Assembly (NCBI GenBank): GCA_963833885.1
Contig: CAWHZU010000026.1
Span: forward strand, 62,001 to 126,000
Length of the DNA: 64,000 nt
Direction of reading: 5' to 3'
Source of the DNA: JASHPR01 sp963833885
GTDB taxonomy: Bacteria > Actinomycetota > Actinomycetes > Streptosporangiales > Streptosporangiaceae
A program made the translations under genes and the position numbers. Under the pieces are notes generated by a model. It was not told the DNA's origin. It was given only the letters and a program-made list of their open reading frames with translations, and ran no database searches. Below, piece after piece: positions 9,682 through 17,505 of this stretch; positions within the stretch are counted from its first letter, which is position 1; every line of letters begins with the position of its first letter.

Positions 9682-11304
9682 GTGGCCGCACCGATGGTTA
9701 CCCCGCCAACCGGCGCCAGCCTGCAACGCCTAGCTGAGCAGTCCTGGGACAGGATCGCCTCGGGCTCCGTGCTCTGCTACGAGGACGAGCGGTGGACCGG
9801 AGAGCAGCTCGCCGAGCGGATCCGCCGGGTGGCCGGCGGCCTGGTCGAGGCGGGCCTGCTCCCTGGTGAGCGGGTCGTGGTGTGCATGGCGAACTGCCCC
9901 GAGGTCAGCATCACCTACGCCGCGATCTGGCGCGCCGGGGCGGTGGCGACGCCGGTGCTGTTCCTGCTCAGCGAAGACGAGCTGCGGCACGTGCTCAGCG
10001 ACAGCGGTGCCGCTCTCGTGGTGACGACGCCAGAGTTCCTGCCGAAGGTGACGGCCGCGGCGGCTCACCTGCCCAACGTGCGCGCGATCGTGGTGGTCGG
10101 CGAGCCGATCCCCGGGCCGTCCAAGACGGCGGGCGTGCCGTTGCTGCCGTATGCCGAGCTCGAGGTGGCGCCTCCGGCGCGGCTGACCGACTCGGATCCG
10201 GCGGCGCTGGCCGCCCTGCTCTACACCGGTGGCACGACGGGCCGGTCCAAAGGGGTCATGATCAGCCACAACGCACTGTCGGTGGCGGCCTGGGCGGCCA
10301 CGGCCACATCGTACGACGAGGAACGGAACTGCGCGCTGCTCCCGCTGCCGCTGTCGCACGTCTACGGGCTGATGGTGAGCGTGATGAGCCTGCACTCGCC
10401 GGGCCCCGGCACCTCGGTGCTCATGCGCTGGTTCGATCCGGCCGGGTGGCTGGAACTCGCCCAGCGGCACCGGGTCAACGTCAGCCCGATGGTCCCCTCG
10501 ATGCTGCAGATGCTGCTGCAGCAGCCGCTCGAGGACTACGACCTGTCCGCGCTGTCCCGGCTGACCAGCGGCAGCGCCCCGCTGTCCGCGCAGGTCGTCG
10601 AGGACTTCCGCAAGCGGCTGCCGCACGTCGAGATCGCCGAGGGCTACGGCTGCACCGAGACCGCGGCGATCATCTCGACGTCCCCGCTAGGCCAGGCGCG
10701 GCAGGGCAGCGTGGGCAGGCCAGCGCCCGGTGTCGAGGTCCGCATCGAGCGGCCGGACGGGTCGGTGGCCAGGACAGGCGCCGACGGCGAGGTCTGCGTG
10801 CGCGGGCCGGTGCTGATGAGCGGCTACTGGAACGCTCCGGAGGAGACCGCGCAGGCGTTGCGGGACGGCTGGATGCACACCGGTGACGTGGGCAGGCTGG
10901 ACGAGGACGGCTACCTGTACATCGTCGACCGGATCAAGGACCTGATCATCCGCGGCGGCTACAACGTGTACCCCCGTGACGTAGAGGACGCGCTGATGAA
11001 GCATCCCGACGTAGTCGGGGTCGCCGTGGTCGGACGGCCCGATGAGAAGTACGGCGAGGAGGTCGTGGCGTTTGTCCAGCTGCGCGACGACGCCATGGTC
11101 GTGCCCGCCGACCTGGTTGAGTTCGGCCGGCGGCATCTGTCGGCGGTGAAATACCCGCGCGAGGTGCGCCTGGTCGACTCGATACCACTGACCAGCGTGA
11201 TGAAGACCGACCGCAAGCTGCTGCGCGCGATGCTGACGGCGGAGACCGAGGCCAGCGGCGCGGCCGGCGCCGGCGAGGCCGACGGGAAAACCGCGGCTAG
11301 CTAG
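9682..11304 (+). CDS. AMP-dependent acyl-CoA synthetase/ligase (ANL superfamily)
   Basis: The 540-residue enzyme should activate a carboxylate to an acyl-AMP and transfer it to CoA. Motifs in order are the P-loop LYTGGTTGRSKGVMISH (about residue 180), GYGCTETAAI (about 321), HTGDVGRLDEDGYLYIVDR (about 399), the hinge KDLIIRGGYNVYPRDVEDAL, and a C-terminal VMKTDRKLLR containing the catalytic Lys. The GTG start at 9682 follows a GGAGG ribosome site. Substrate is not evident; medium or long-chain fatty acids are typical. The stop overlaps the convergent PAP2 gene inside a self-complementary CTAGCTAG. Confidence 0.9.
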   Translation: MAAPMVTPPTGASLQRLAEQSWDRIASGSVLCYEDERWTGEQLAERIRRVAGGLVEAGLLPGERVVVCMANCPEVSITYAAIWRAGAVATPVLFLLSEDELRHVLSDSGAALVVTTPEFLPKVTAAAAHLPNVRAIVVVGEPIPGPSKTAGVPLLPYAELEVAPPARLTDSDPAALAALLYTGGTTGRSKGVMISHNALSVAAWAATATSYDEERNCALLPLPLSHVYGLMVSVMSLHSPGPGTSVLMRWFDPAGWLELAQRHRVNVSPMVPSMLQMLLQQPLEDYDLSALSRLTSGSAPLSAQVVEDFRKRLPHVEIAEGYGCTETAAIISTSPLGQARQGSVGRPAPGVEVRIERPDGSVARTGADGEVCVRGPVLMSGYWNAPEETAQALRDGWMHTGDVGRLDEDGYLYIVDRIKDLIIRGGYNVYPRDVEDALMKHPDVVGVAVVGRPDEKYGEEVVAFVQLRDDAMVVPADLVEFGRRHLSAVKYPREVRLVDSIPLTSVMKTDRKLLRAMLTAETEASGAAGAGEADGKTAAS

Positions 11305-11878
11305 CGGGCGGCCGGGGCCACCAGAGCAGCGTGGAGGCCGCCGCCGCGGTGCCGATCGCTAGCCCGGCGAGCACGTCGGACGGGTAGTGCACCCCGGTGA
11401 CCACCCGCGATGCAGCTACCGCCAGGGCGAGCGGGCAGGCCACGGCGGCGAGCTCGGGCAGCTCCATCGTCGCGCCGGCGGCGAAGGCGGCCGCGGAGGC
11501 CGCGTGGCCGGACGGGAACGACGAGGTCCACGGCGCATGCGGGAGCCGCCGGGCGGCGGGCACCTCGGCGTCGGGGCGCCTTCTCGACGCCAGGCCCTTG
11601 CCGATGATGTTGGCCGTCGCGCTGGCTACCGCGAGACTGGCGAGGCCGCGGCGCGCGGCGCGGCCTGCCCGGCGGTTGCCCGTGGCCTGCAGGCAGGCGC
11701 CCAGCGCGATCCAGAGCTTTCCGTGGTTGGCCGCCTCGCTCAGCGCGGGCATGGCACGGTCGAGTGCCGGGGAGTTCACCCGCGCCACCCAGCGCACGGC
11801 GGCGAGGTCGAGCGCGGCGATCCGGCGCCGCGCCCCGCGCAGCGCCGGCGCGACCCGGTCCCGTTCACGCTCGTGCAT
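11297..11878 (-). CDS. PAP2-superfamily membrane phosphatase
   Basis: The 193-residue protein carries the three parts of the type 2 phosphatidic acid phosphatase signature: KGLASRRRPD, SSFPSGHAASAAAF and SRVVTGVHYPSDVLAG. Hydrophobic stretches around residues 60-75, 85-98 and 135-190 indicate a membrane enzyme with its active site at the outer face. Likely substrates are lipid phosphates or polyprenyl diphosphates. Its stop codon overlaps that of the convergent acyl-CoA ligase by 8 bp. Confidence 0.88.
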   Translation of the reverse strand: MHERERDRVAPALRGARRRIAALDLAAVRWVARVNSPALDRAMPALSEAANHGKLWIALGACLQATGNRRAGRAARRGLASLAVASATANIIGKGLASRRRPDAEVPAARRLPHAPWTSSFPSGHAASAAAFAAGATMELPELAAVACPLALAVAASRVVTGVHYPSDVLAGLAIGTAAAASTLLWWPRPPAS

Positions 11879-11989
11879 GCGCTACCACCTTACGGCGGAC
11901 GCGAGGACCCGGGCGGCGTGGCCGCCGCCCGGGTCCGTTGCCCTGGCCAGCTACCCTGGCCAACTGCCGTGCCTGAACTGCCTGCCCAG

Positions 11990-12748
11990 CTACACGGGGC
12001 CGGCCTGCCCGGCGCCCGCGTACATCTGCTGCGCTGGCACCGGCTCCACCCGTGCCCTGACCACCATCGTGTGGGCCATGTGGTCGCCGGTGCGCTGCCG
12101 GTACCTGGAGCACATCATCACGATGAACCCGACGATCACCGACACCAGGCCGAACAGGATCAGCAGAATGGAGCGGACCGCCAGCTGCACGAAGCTGGCC
12201 GGGCCGCCGCTGGCGCTGATGACCCGGATGCCCAGCACGGACATGCCCGGCGTCTGCCCGTCCCTGCGGAACGGGATGTACGCCCAGTAGATCAGGTACC
12301 AGGCGATGATCACGACGACGTCCACCAGAACCAGGACGGCGTGCACCGCGCCCGTGCCCCGGTCCGCCAGGGCCCAGGAGATGAGCCCGGCGACGATGCC
12401 GTAAATGATGATGTCGATGATGTATTGCACGATCCGGCGCCCGCTGACCCGGGTCTCGATCTCGTTGACCGGAGAGATCGGCTGGCCCGCCATCGGGCTG
12501 CCCTGATACCCGCCCGGCATGCCCCCCTGCGGCGGCGCGCCGTACTGGTACTGACCCTGCTGCTCGCCCGCCGGATGCTGTCCGGGCGGGCCTGCCTGGT
12601 TGGGGATCCCGCCCTGTCCGGCCGTGCCGCTCTGGCCCGGCACGGCGCTCTGGCCGGGTGTACCACTCTGCCGTTGCTGGCCTGGCGTGTCGGTCTGCTG
12701 ACCGGTTTCCCGGGACTGGCCTGACTCGCCACCCTGAGGCATGCTCAT
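11990..12748 (-). CDS. RDD-family membrane protein with Gln/Gly/Pro-rich N-terminus
   Basis: The ATG at 12748 is preferred because GGGGGGAC precedes it by about 5 nt; an in-frame ATG exists at 12772. The protein (252 residues) opens with about 90 low-complexity residues rich in Gln, Gly, Pro and Ser, then an RDD-type membrane domain: VSGRRIVQYIIDIIIYGIVA, a second helix (VHAVLVLVDVVVIIAWYLIY), PFRRDGQTPGMSVLGIRVI, and a last hydrophobic segment. RDD proteins are mostly uncharacterised; some may act in ion transport. The gene appears monocistronic. Confidence 0.85.
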   Translation of the reverse strand: MSMPQGGESGQSRETGQQTDTPGQQRQSGTPGQSAVPGQSGTAGQGGIPNQAGPPGQHPAGEQQGQYQYGAPPQGGMPGGYQGSPMAGQPISPVNEIETRVSGRRIVQYIIDIIIYGIVAGLISWALADRGTGAVHAVLVLVDVVVIIAWYLIYWAYIPFRRDGQTPGMSVLGIRVISASGGPASFVQLAVRSILLILFGLVSVIVGFIVMMCSRYRQRTGDHMAHTMVVRARVEPVPAQQMYAGAGQAGPV

Positions 12749-12884
12749 GTGTCCCCCCGATGATCCACCCAAGGCCGCGGTGGCGGCTCCTGGCCCCGAC
12801 TAGCGGGCGTTCCCGGGTAAGTACCCACAGTGACTCATTAGACACACTCTGGCTACACATGGCATTTGCGTTACCAGGGCTTAC

Positions 12885-13790
12885 TTAGCTGCCCAGCCCC
12901 GCGTAGGCCACGGCCACCTCGGCGGCCAGGCCGGCGTTGTCGGCGATCAGCCGCTGGTTGACCTCGACGTTCCGGCCGTCGCTCAGCTCCTCCACGAGCG
13001 TGAGAACGGCGGGGGTGACGGCCTGGCCGGTCACGCCCTGGCGCCGCACGCGCTGCACCGCCTCGGCCACGATCGGCTCGATATCCAGGCTGGACGCTGG
13101 CGGCCTGGCCAGCAGCAGCCCCGATGACCCGTCGAGCTGCCACTGGGTGTGCGCGATGCGGGCCACCTCCTGGCTCGTGGCCACCACCGCGGGCACTGCC
13201 GGGCCGCCCTCGGCGCTGTAGAACACCGGCAGCGTGGGAGTGTTCCAGCCCAGGACCGGAATCCCCAGGGTCTCGAGCAGTTCGCCGGTCGCGTCGACGT
13301 CCAGGATCGATTTGGCGCCCGAGCACACCACGACCGCCCGGGTGCGCGCGATCTGGACCAGGTCGCCCGATATGTCCGCGGTCTGGGCGAACCCGCGGTG
13401 CACGCCGCCGATGCCGCCGGTGCCGAGGAACCTGATGCCGAGCGCGCGGCAGACCGCGAGCGTGCCGCCCACGGTCGTGGCCCCGAGCGCTCCCTGCACC
13501 ACGCAGGCGGCGATGTCGCGGGCGCCCACCTTGCGCGCACCCGAGCCATGCTCGGCGAAGCGCTCGAGGTCGGCGCCGCCGAGCCCGGCCCGCACGGTGC
13601 CGTCGACGATGCCGATGGTGGCCGGTACCGCCCCGGCCGCGCGCACCCGATCTTCCGCGGAACGTGCTGCGACCAGCCCCCGCCCGCCGGAGAAGCCGTG
13701 CGAAACCAGGGTGGTCTCCAGCGCCACGACCGGCTGGCCGGCCCGCAGCGCCTCGGCAACCTCCTCGGCCAGCACCGGCGAGAACGTCAT
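12885..13790 (-). CDS. psuG: Pseudouridine-5'-phosphate glycosidase
   Basis: The 301-residue protein belongs to the PsuG/IndA family, which cleaves pseudouridine 5'-phosphate into uracil and ribose 5-phosphate. Supporting blocks are VVALETTLVSHG (residues 21-32), TIGIVDGTVRAGL, ARDIAACVVQGALGATTVGG, GTGGIGGVHRG, CSGAKSILDVDATGELLETL and ALAAEVA-type helices near the C-terminus. Its ATG overlaps the stop of the sugar-kinase gene (ATGA), giving the kinase-glycosidase pair expected for pseudouridine salvage. Confidence 0.92.
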   Translation of the reverse strand: MTFSPVLAEEVAEALRAGQPVVALETTLVSHGFSGGRGLVAARSAEDRVRAAGAVPATIGIVDGTVRAGLGGADLERFAEHGSGARKVGARDIAACVVQGALGATTVGGTLAVCRALGIRFLGTGGIGGVHRGFAQTADISGDLVQIARTRAVVVCSGAKSILDVDATGELLETLGIPVLGWNTPTLPVFYSAEGGPAVPAVVATSQEVARIAHTQWQLDGSSGLLLARPPASSLDIEPIVAEAVQRVRRQGVTGQAVTPAVLTLVEELSDGRNVEVNQRLIADNAGLAAEVAVAYAGLGS

Positions 13791-14575
13791 GGCATCGCCC
13801 CCATCGTCGCCACCGCCCGCGCCGCCGCCTGCAGGCCGAGTTCGACGCCGCCGACGAGGTAGCCGGCGGCAAACGCGTCGCCCGCCCCGGTCGAGTCCAC
13901 CGGCCGGGTGGGCAGCGCGGGGAACACCGCACCGCCGGCCCGAACGCCGCGCGGGCCCAGCTTAACCACGAGCTCGGCCCCGGCCAGGTCGCCGACCAGG
14001 CTTGCCTCGGCCTCGTTGCCGAAGACCACGTCCGGGTGCAGCCGCGCGATCAGGTCGGCAAACCGGGCGACCCCGTAGGCCTGCAGCACCGCGGTCGAGG
14101 ACAGGTCCACGCTCAGCCGCGGCGCCCGCTCGGCGGCGGCGAGCGCCGCGCCCGCGACCGGCTCGGCAACCAGGCTGTAGGCGGGCAAGTGCAGCCAGGC
14201 GCACCCGTTGAGCCATTCCGGCCGCAGCGACCCGGCCGAGAGGCTGGGCCCGATCCCGCGATCGGTCAGCATCGAGCGGCCGGCGCCGTGGTCGGTCAGC
14301 GACACCACCACCCCGGTCCTGCCACCGAGGACCGGGCCGACCAGCTCCACTCCCCGGCGGCCGAGCTCGGCGGCCACGAGCCGGGCGGCGAGGTCGGTTC
14401 CGCGCGCCGCGATCAGCCGGGCCTGGCCGCCGAGGGCTACTACCCAGGCGGCCACGTTGGCCGCCTGCCCGCCGACCCCCACCGCGGTGCGCGCGGGGGT
14501 GTCCGTCTCCTCGGCGACCGGCCAGCGGGCGGAGACGACGACGTCGAGGTGCGCGTCGCCGAGCACGCATATCAC
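13787..14575 (-). CDS. psuK: PfkB-family kinase, probable pseudouridine kinase
   Basis: The 262-residue protein is a ribokinase-fold enzyme: N-terminal VLGDAHLDVVV, VGVGGQAANVAAWVVALGG (substrate side), FGNEAEAS, and the anion-hole/catalytic motif DSTGAGDAFAAGYL with the catalytic Asp. Coupling to psuG through a 4-base overlap makes pseudouridine the most likely substrate; alone the sequence would only support a sugar or nucleoside kinase. The start is a GTG at 14575. Confidence 0.82.
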   Translation of the reverse strand: MICVLGDAHLDVVVSARWPVAEETDTPARTAVGVGGQAANVAAWVVALGGQARLIAARGTDLAARLVAAELGRRGVELVGPVLGGRTGVVVSLTDHGAGRSMLTDRGIGPSLSAGSLRPEWLNGCAWLHLPAYSLVAEPVAGAALAAAERAPRLSVDLSSTAVLQAYGVARFADLIARLHPDVVFGNEAEASLVGDLAGAELVVKLGPRGVRAGGAVFPALPTRPVDSTGAGDAFAAGYLVGGVELGLQAAARAVATMGAMP

Positions 14576-14636
14576 TGAACTCTTTTCATCCGTCGTAGTC
14601 GCGCTGAGAGCGCTTGCGCGGGCACAAAAAGGTTCA

Positions 14637-16088
14637 TTAGCCAGAACGCTGCGGTCGGGGCCGGCCTGTGTGCCGCCGGTCGGCCGCCGCGGCGAGTTCG
14701 TGCACGAAGTCGGGCGCGTTCACCGTGCCGACCCCGGATGCGAGGTCGTAGCCGGGCCGGGCATGGAACCCGGGCACCGTGTGCCGCTTGCCCTCCTGCC
14801 GGAACGAGACGGTGTTGTTGCCGGTCACGACGTCCACGATGCCGGGAGCGTGCCGGGCCGAGAGCTGGTACAGGTACGGGTTGATCGCGCCGAGAGGATG
14901 GCCGGCCACCTGGTCCGCCAGGGCCACGATCCCGGCGAACTCCGGCGTCGCCTCGCTGGTGCCGCACGTCGGGTACCAGCCTGGCTGGCCCGCGAAGCTC
15001 TGGTACATGTCGGCCGCGCCGTTGCAGGCGGCGCTCATCGAGATGTCGGGCACGCCGCGGCTGTCGCCAACGATGTCCCGCACCCCGTTCTGGTAGCCGG
15101 GCCGGGTGAAGATCACGGACTTGCCGCCACCGCCGGCCAGCGGGTTGGGCCCCGCGTTGCCGTTGACGAACTCGTTGGCCGGCACGTTGTAGGTGTCGTT
15201 CCATACGGTGGGCCGCTTAAGGTTGTTGCCCGCCGCGGACAGGTGCAGCCGGATTCCGCCGACGCCGGTCACCAGCGGGTCGCTGTCCGGCCACGAGGTC
15301 ACCGGGTGCAGGTAGTAGGTGACCTCGTTGAACTTGACGTCCGCCGCACCGCTGTCACCGGAGGCGGCTAGCACGGTGACCCCGCTGCGCGCCGCGTCGA
15401 TGTAGGCGCCGCGCAGGTCCAGCAGGGACTGCTTGGACGCGAAGGTCTGCTCGGTAGCGCTGAAGCTCTGGCTGATCACACCGCCGAGGTGATGGCTGAT
15501 CACGTACTTCTCGGCCGCGACTATCTGCGGGAAGCCGGTCGTGCCCTCGTTCTCCGAGGTCGGCGTCTCGACCAGCACGATGTTCGCCTCCGGGGCGATC
15601 GTGTGGGCGTACTCGACGTCCAGGTCGGTCTCGCCCGCCCAGCCCTCGCGGTCGGCGTCCGGCTTGTACGGCGGGACCTTGCCCGCCGGCTGGATGACCT
15701 TGAGCGACGGCGGCGCGGGAAGGCCCGCAGCCTTGTCGAACCTGGCCAGATCGCGCTGAACGGTCGGGGAGCCGAACGAGTCGACGATGATGATCGTCTG
15801 GCCGCGGCCCTTGATTCCGTGCCGGTACAGCTGCGGCAGGTGATAGGCCTGCTGGATCTGCGCTGGCAGATAGCACGCGATGTGGTAGTGCTCCTCGCAG
15901 TACGCCGTGGTGGGGGGATTGTTCAGCACGCTGTCAAGGATGTGGACGGCGTCCGGCCGTATGGTCACCACGTCGGCGAGCGGAACCGTTGCCCGGCCGG
16001 CGGCGGGCGCGACCGCACTGGTCCCGGTCGCGGCCATGGCGAGCAGGACGGATCCGGCAGCCGCCGCCGCAGGCCGGAGGTGGCGCAT
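14637..16088 (-). CDS. Secreted S53-family serine-carboxyl peptidase (sedolisin-like)
   Basis: The ATG at 16088 follows an AGGAGAG ribosome site and begins a clear signal peptide (MRHLRPAAAAAGSVLLAMA), giving about 483 residues. Sedolisin features are GETDLDVEYAHTIAP (catalytic Glu and Asp), ASGDSGA (oxyanion Asp) and CGTSEATPEFAG, in which the Ser is the nucleophile; Cys replaces the usual first Ser of the SGTS motif. GYDLASGVGTVNAP resembles the C-terminal calcium-site region. The long activation prodomain of classical kumamolisins is absent, so this is one of the short actinobacterial forms. It is predicted to act outside the cell. Confidence 0.87.
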   Translation of the reverse strand: MRHLRPAAAAAGSVLLAMAATGTSAVAPAAGRATVPLADVVTIRPDAVHILDSVLNNPPTTAYCEEHYHIACYLPAQIQQAYHLPQLYRHGIKGRGQTIIIVDSFGSPTVQRDLARFDKAAGLPAPPSLKVIQPAGKVPPYKPDADREGWAGETDLDVEYAHTIAPEANIVLVETPTSENEGTTGFPQIVAAEKYVISHHLGGVISQSFSATEQTFASKQSLLDLRGAYIDAARSGVTVLAASGDSGAADVKFNEVTYYLHPVTSWPDSDPLVTGVGGIRLHLSAAGNNLKRPTVWNDTYNVPANEFVNGNAGPNPLAGGGGKSVIFTRPGYQNGVRDIVGDSRGVPDISMSAACNGAADMYQSFAGQPGWYPTCGTSEATPEFAGIVALADQVAGHPLGAINPYLYQLSARHAPGIVDVVTGNNTVSFRQEGKRHTVPGFHARPGYDLASGVGTVNAPDFVHELAAAADRRHTGRPRPQRSG

Positions 16089-16273
16089 GTGGTCTCTCCT
16101 GGGGGCCGAAAGGCGGGGGTTGCCGTTGCGGCAGCGTCTGTCGCGCACCTTACCGCGCCCGTGGTTGGCGTCAAAGAGGCCGGTCAGCACGTCTGGCCGG
16201 CCCGGACGGCGCACCGCGGATATATCGTGCGGTGTATCGCCGGTACTCGCGCCGGCGGAGCGGAGATGGCCAG

Positions 16274-16525
16274 GTGAAGCTCAAACTCGACCTGCACGAC
16301 ATCTACAACCGCGGCCAGGACATCGACCGGGCGCTGCGCGACATCATGGACGAGGCGGTCAGAAAGAAAGCGCCGCTTGTCGAGATCATTCCCGGCAAGG
16401 GCTCTGGCCAGCTTAAAAAGCACGTGCTCAGGTTTCTCCAGCAGAAAGAGATCAAGGCGCTCTATCACCGGGTCGAGAAGGACTCCAAGAACTTCGGCCG
16501 CGTGTTCGTGCACTTCCGCTGGTAA
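16274..16525 (+). CDS. Small Smr-domain protein
   Basis: A GTG start with GGAG 8 nt upstream gives 83 residues that are almost entirely an Smr (small MutS-related) domain: LKLDLHDIYNRGQDIDRAL, VEIIPGKGSGQLKK and the ending FGRVFVHFRW. Smr domains bind or cut nucleic acid; the LDLH and IPGKGSG (in place of HGKG) motifs are visible. Very similar 83-84 residue proteins are common in actinobacteria. The upstream in-frame extension to 15989 lies inside the divergent peptidase gene and is not credible. Confidence 0.87.
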   Translation: MKLKLDLHDIYNRGQDIDRALRDIMDEAVRKKAPLVEIIPGKGSGQLKKHVLRFLQQKEIKALYHRVEKDSKNFGRVFVHFRW

Positions 16526-16981
16526 CTGGCCTGCTGCAGAGCTAGAAGGCGCGCCGGTGATCCGCGAGGGCCGGCCGCTTGGTGATGACGGTCCTGGCCC
16601 GGCGTGCCGTTGCGGCGGCCGCCGCTGCCGTGGCATGCGGCAGGCCGGCGAGCCCAAGCCGGCGCCTGCGCGGCGGTTTGCGATGCCGCGGCGCGGCGGA
16701 CGGAACGTCCCAGGCTTCTGGCATTCCGGAATTCCCCGCGTTGGCAAGCTCCAAAGCGAATCCCATTCCCGCTCCCCCGTATCCGTGACTCCTCGCTGAG
16801 GACTCGCTGAATCCCGCGAGGGCCACTTGCAGACTTTCCCCGGGGGAAATCGTTTCACGCGCTTTTCCGAACTCCCGTCCGCCATGCCGGGAGAACACGG
16901 CGCTCACGCGTTCATCCGCCCGGCACCGGCCAGATAGATCCGGCATATCGCTCGTGTCGGGCGCCGTGGCAGGATGCTGCC
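16526..16981. other. 456-bp gap with a C/G palindrome
   Basis: No open frame here resembles a protein. The only clear element is TTTCCCC-G-GGGGAAA at 16835-16849 (7-bp arms), which would suit a dimeric regulator site but cannot form a normal hairpin with a 1-nt centre. The right end should carry the promoter of the holin-like gene. Confidence 0.4.
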
Positions 16982-17374
16982 ATGTGGCTCATCCTCCGGC
17001 TGCTGATCACCGCGGCGGCGCTGTTCGTGGCGACCGCACTGGTTCCCGGCATCCAGCTGCAGGCCGGCACCACGCTGGCCAAGGTGACCACGCTGGTCGT
17101 GGTGGCGCTGATCTTCGGCGTGGTGAACGCCGTGCTCAAGCCGATCGTCAAGACGGTCGGCTGCGTGTTCTACATCCTGACCCTCGGGCTGATCGGCCTC
17201 GTGGTGAACGCGCTGCTGTTCCTGCTCACCAGCTGGGTTGCTGGCAAGCTGCACGAACCGTTCCACATCACTGGCTTCTGGCCGGCGTTCTGGGGCGCGA
17301 TCATCGTTGGGGTGGTCAGCTGGCTGCTGAGCCTCACGCTGGGCGAGCGGCGGCACGAGAAAGACGCACACTAG
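16982..17374 (+). CDS. Mycobacterial-type 4-TMS holin-like membrane protein
   Basis: The 130-residue protein has four membrane segments (residues about 3-21, 34-52, 58-80 and 100-118) and the conserved linker FGVVNAVLKPIVKTVGCVFYILTLGL, which I associate with the PF04020 phage-holin-like superfamily widespread in bacteria. A lytic role is not implied; no phage genes are nearby. The last residues are charged and probably cytosolic. Confidence 0.85.
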   Translation: MWLILRLLITAAALFVATALVPGIQLQAGTTLAKVTTLVVVALIFGVVNAVLKPIVKTVGCVFYILTLGLIGLVVNALLFLLTSWVAGKLHEPFHITGFWPAFWGAIIVGVVSWLLSLTLGERRHEKDAH

Positions 17375-17505
17375 TCCCCTTGAGCACACTGAGTGCGCAT
17401 GTATCACTTGCGTAATCATCTGGTTACGAATGCGCGCAATGATCTCTTATCCTGTGGCAGGCCGTCGCAGCCTCGCAGACGGTACGCCTACGGAAGGTCC
17501 TGATC

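Noticed and set aside
16542..16946. Minus-strand open frame of 134 codons in the Smr-holin gap
   Set aside because: No start context and no family resemblance; composition looks like antisense of GC-rich noncoding DNA.
16982..17374. Prophage remnant, because of the holin-like protein
   Set aside because: The PF04020-type family is chromosomal in many bacteria and no phage structural or integrase genes are near.
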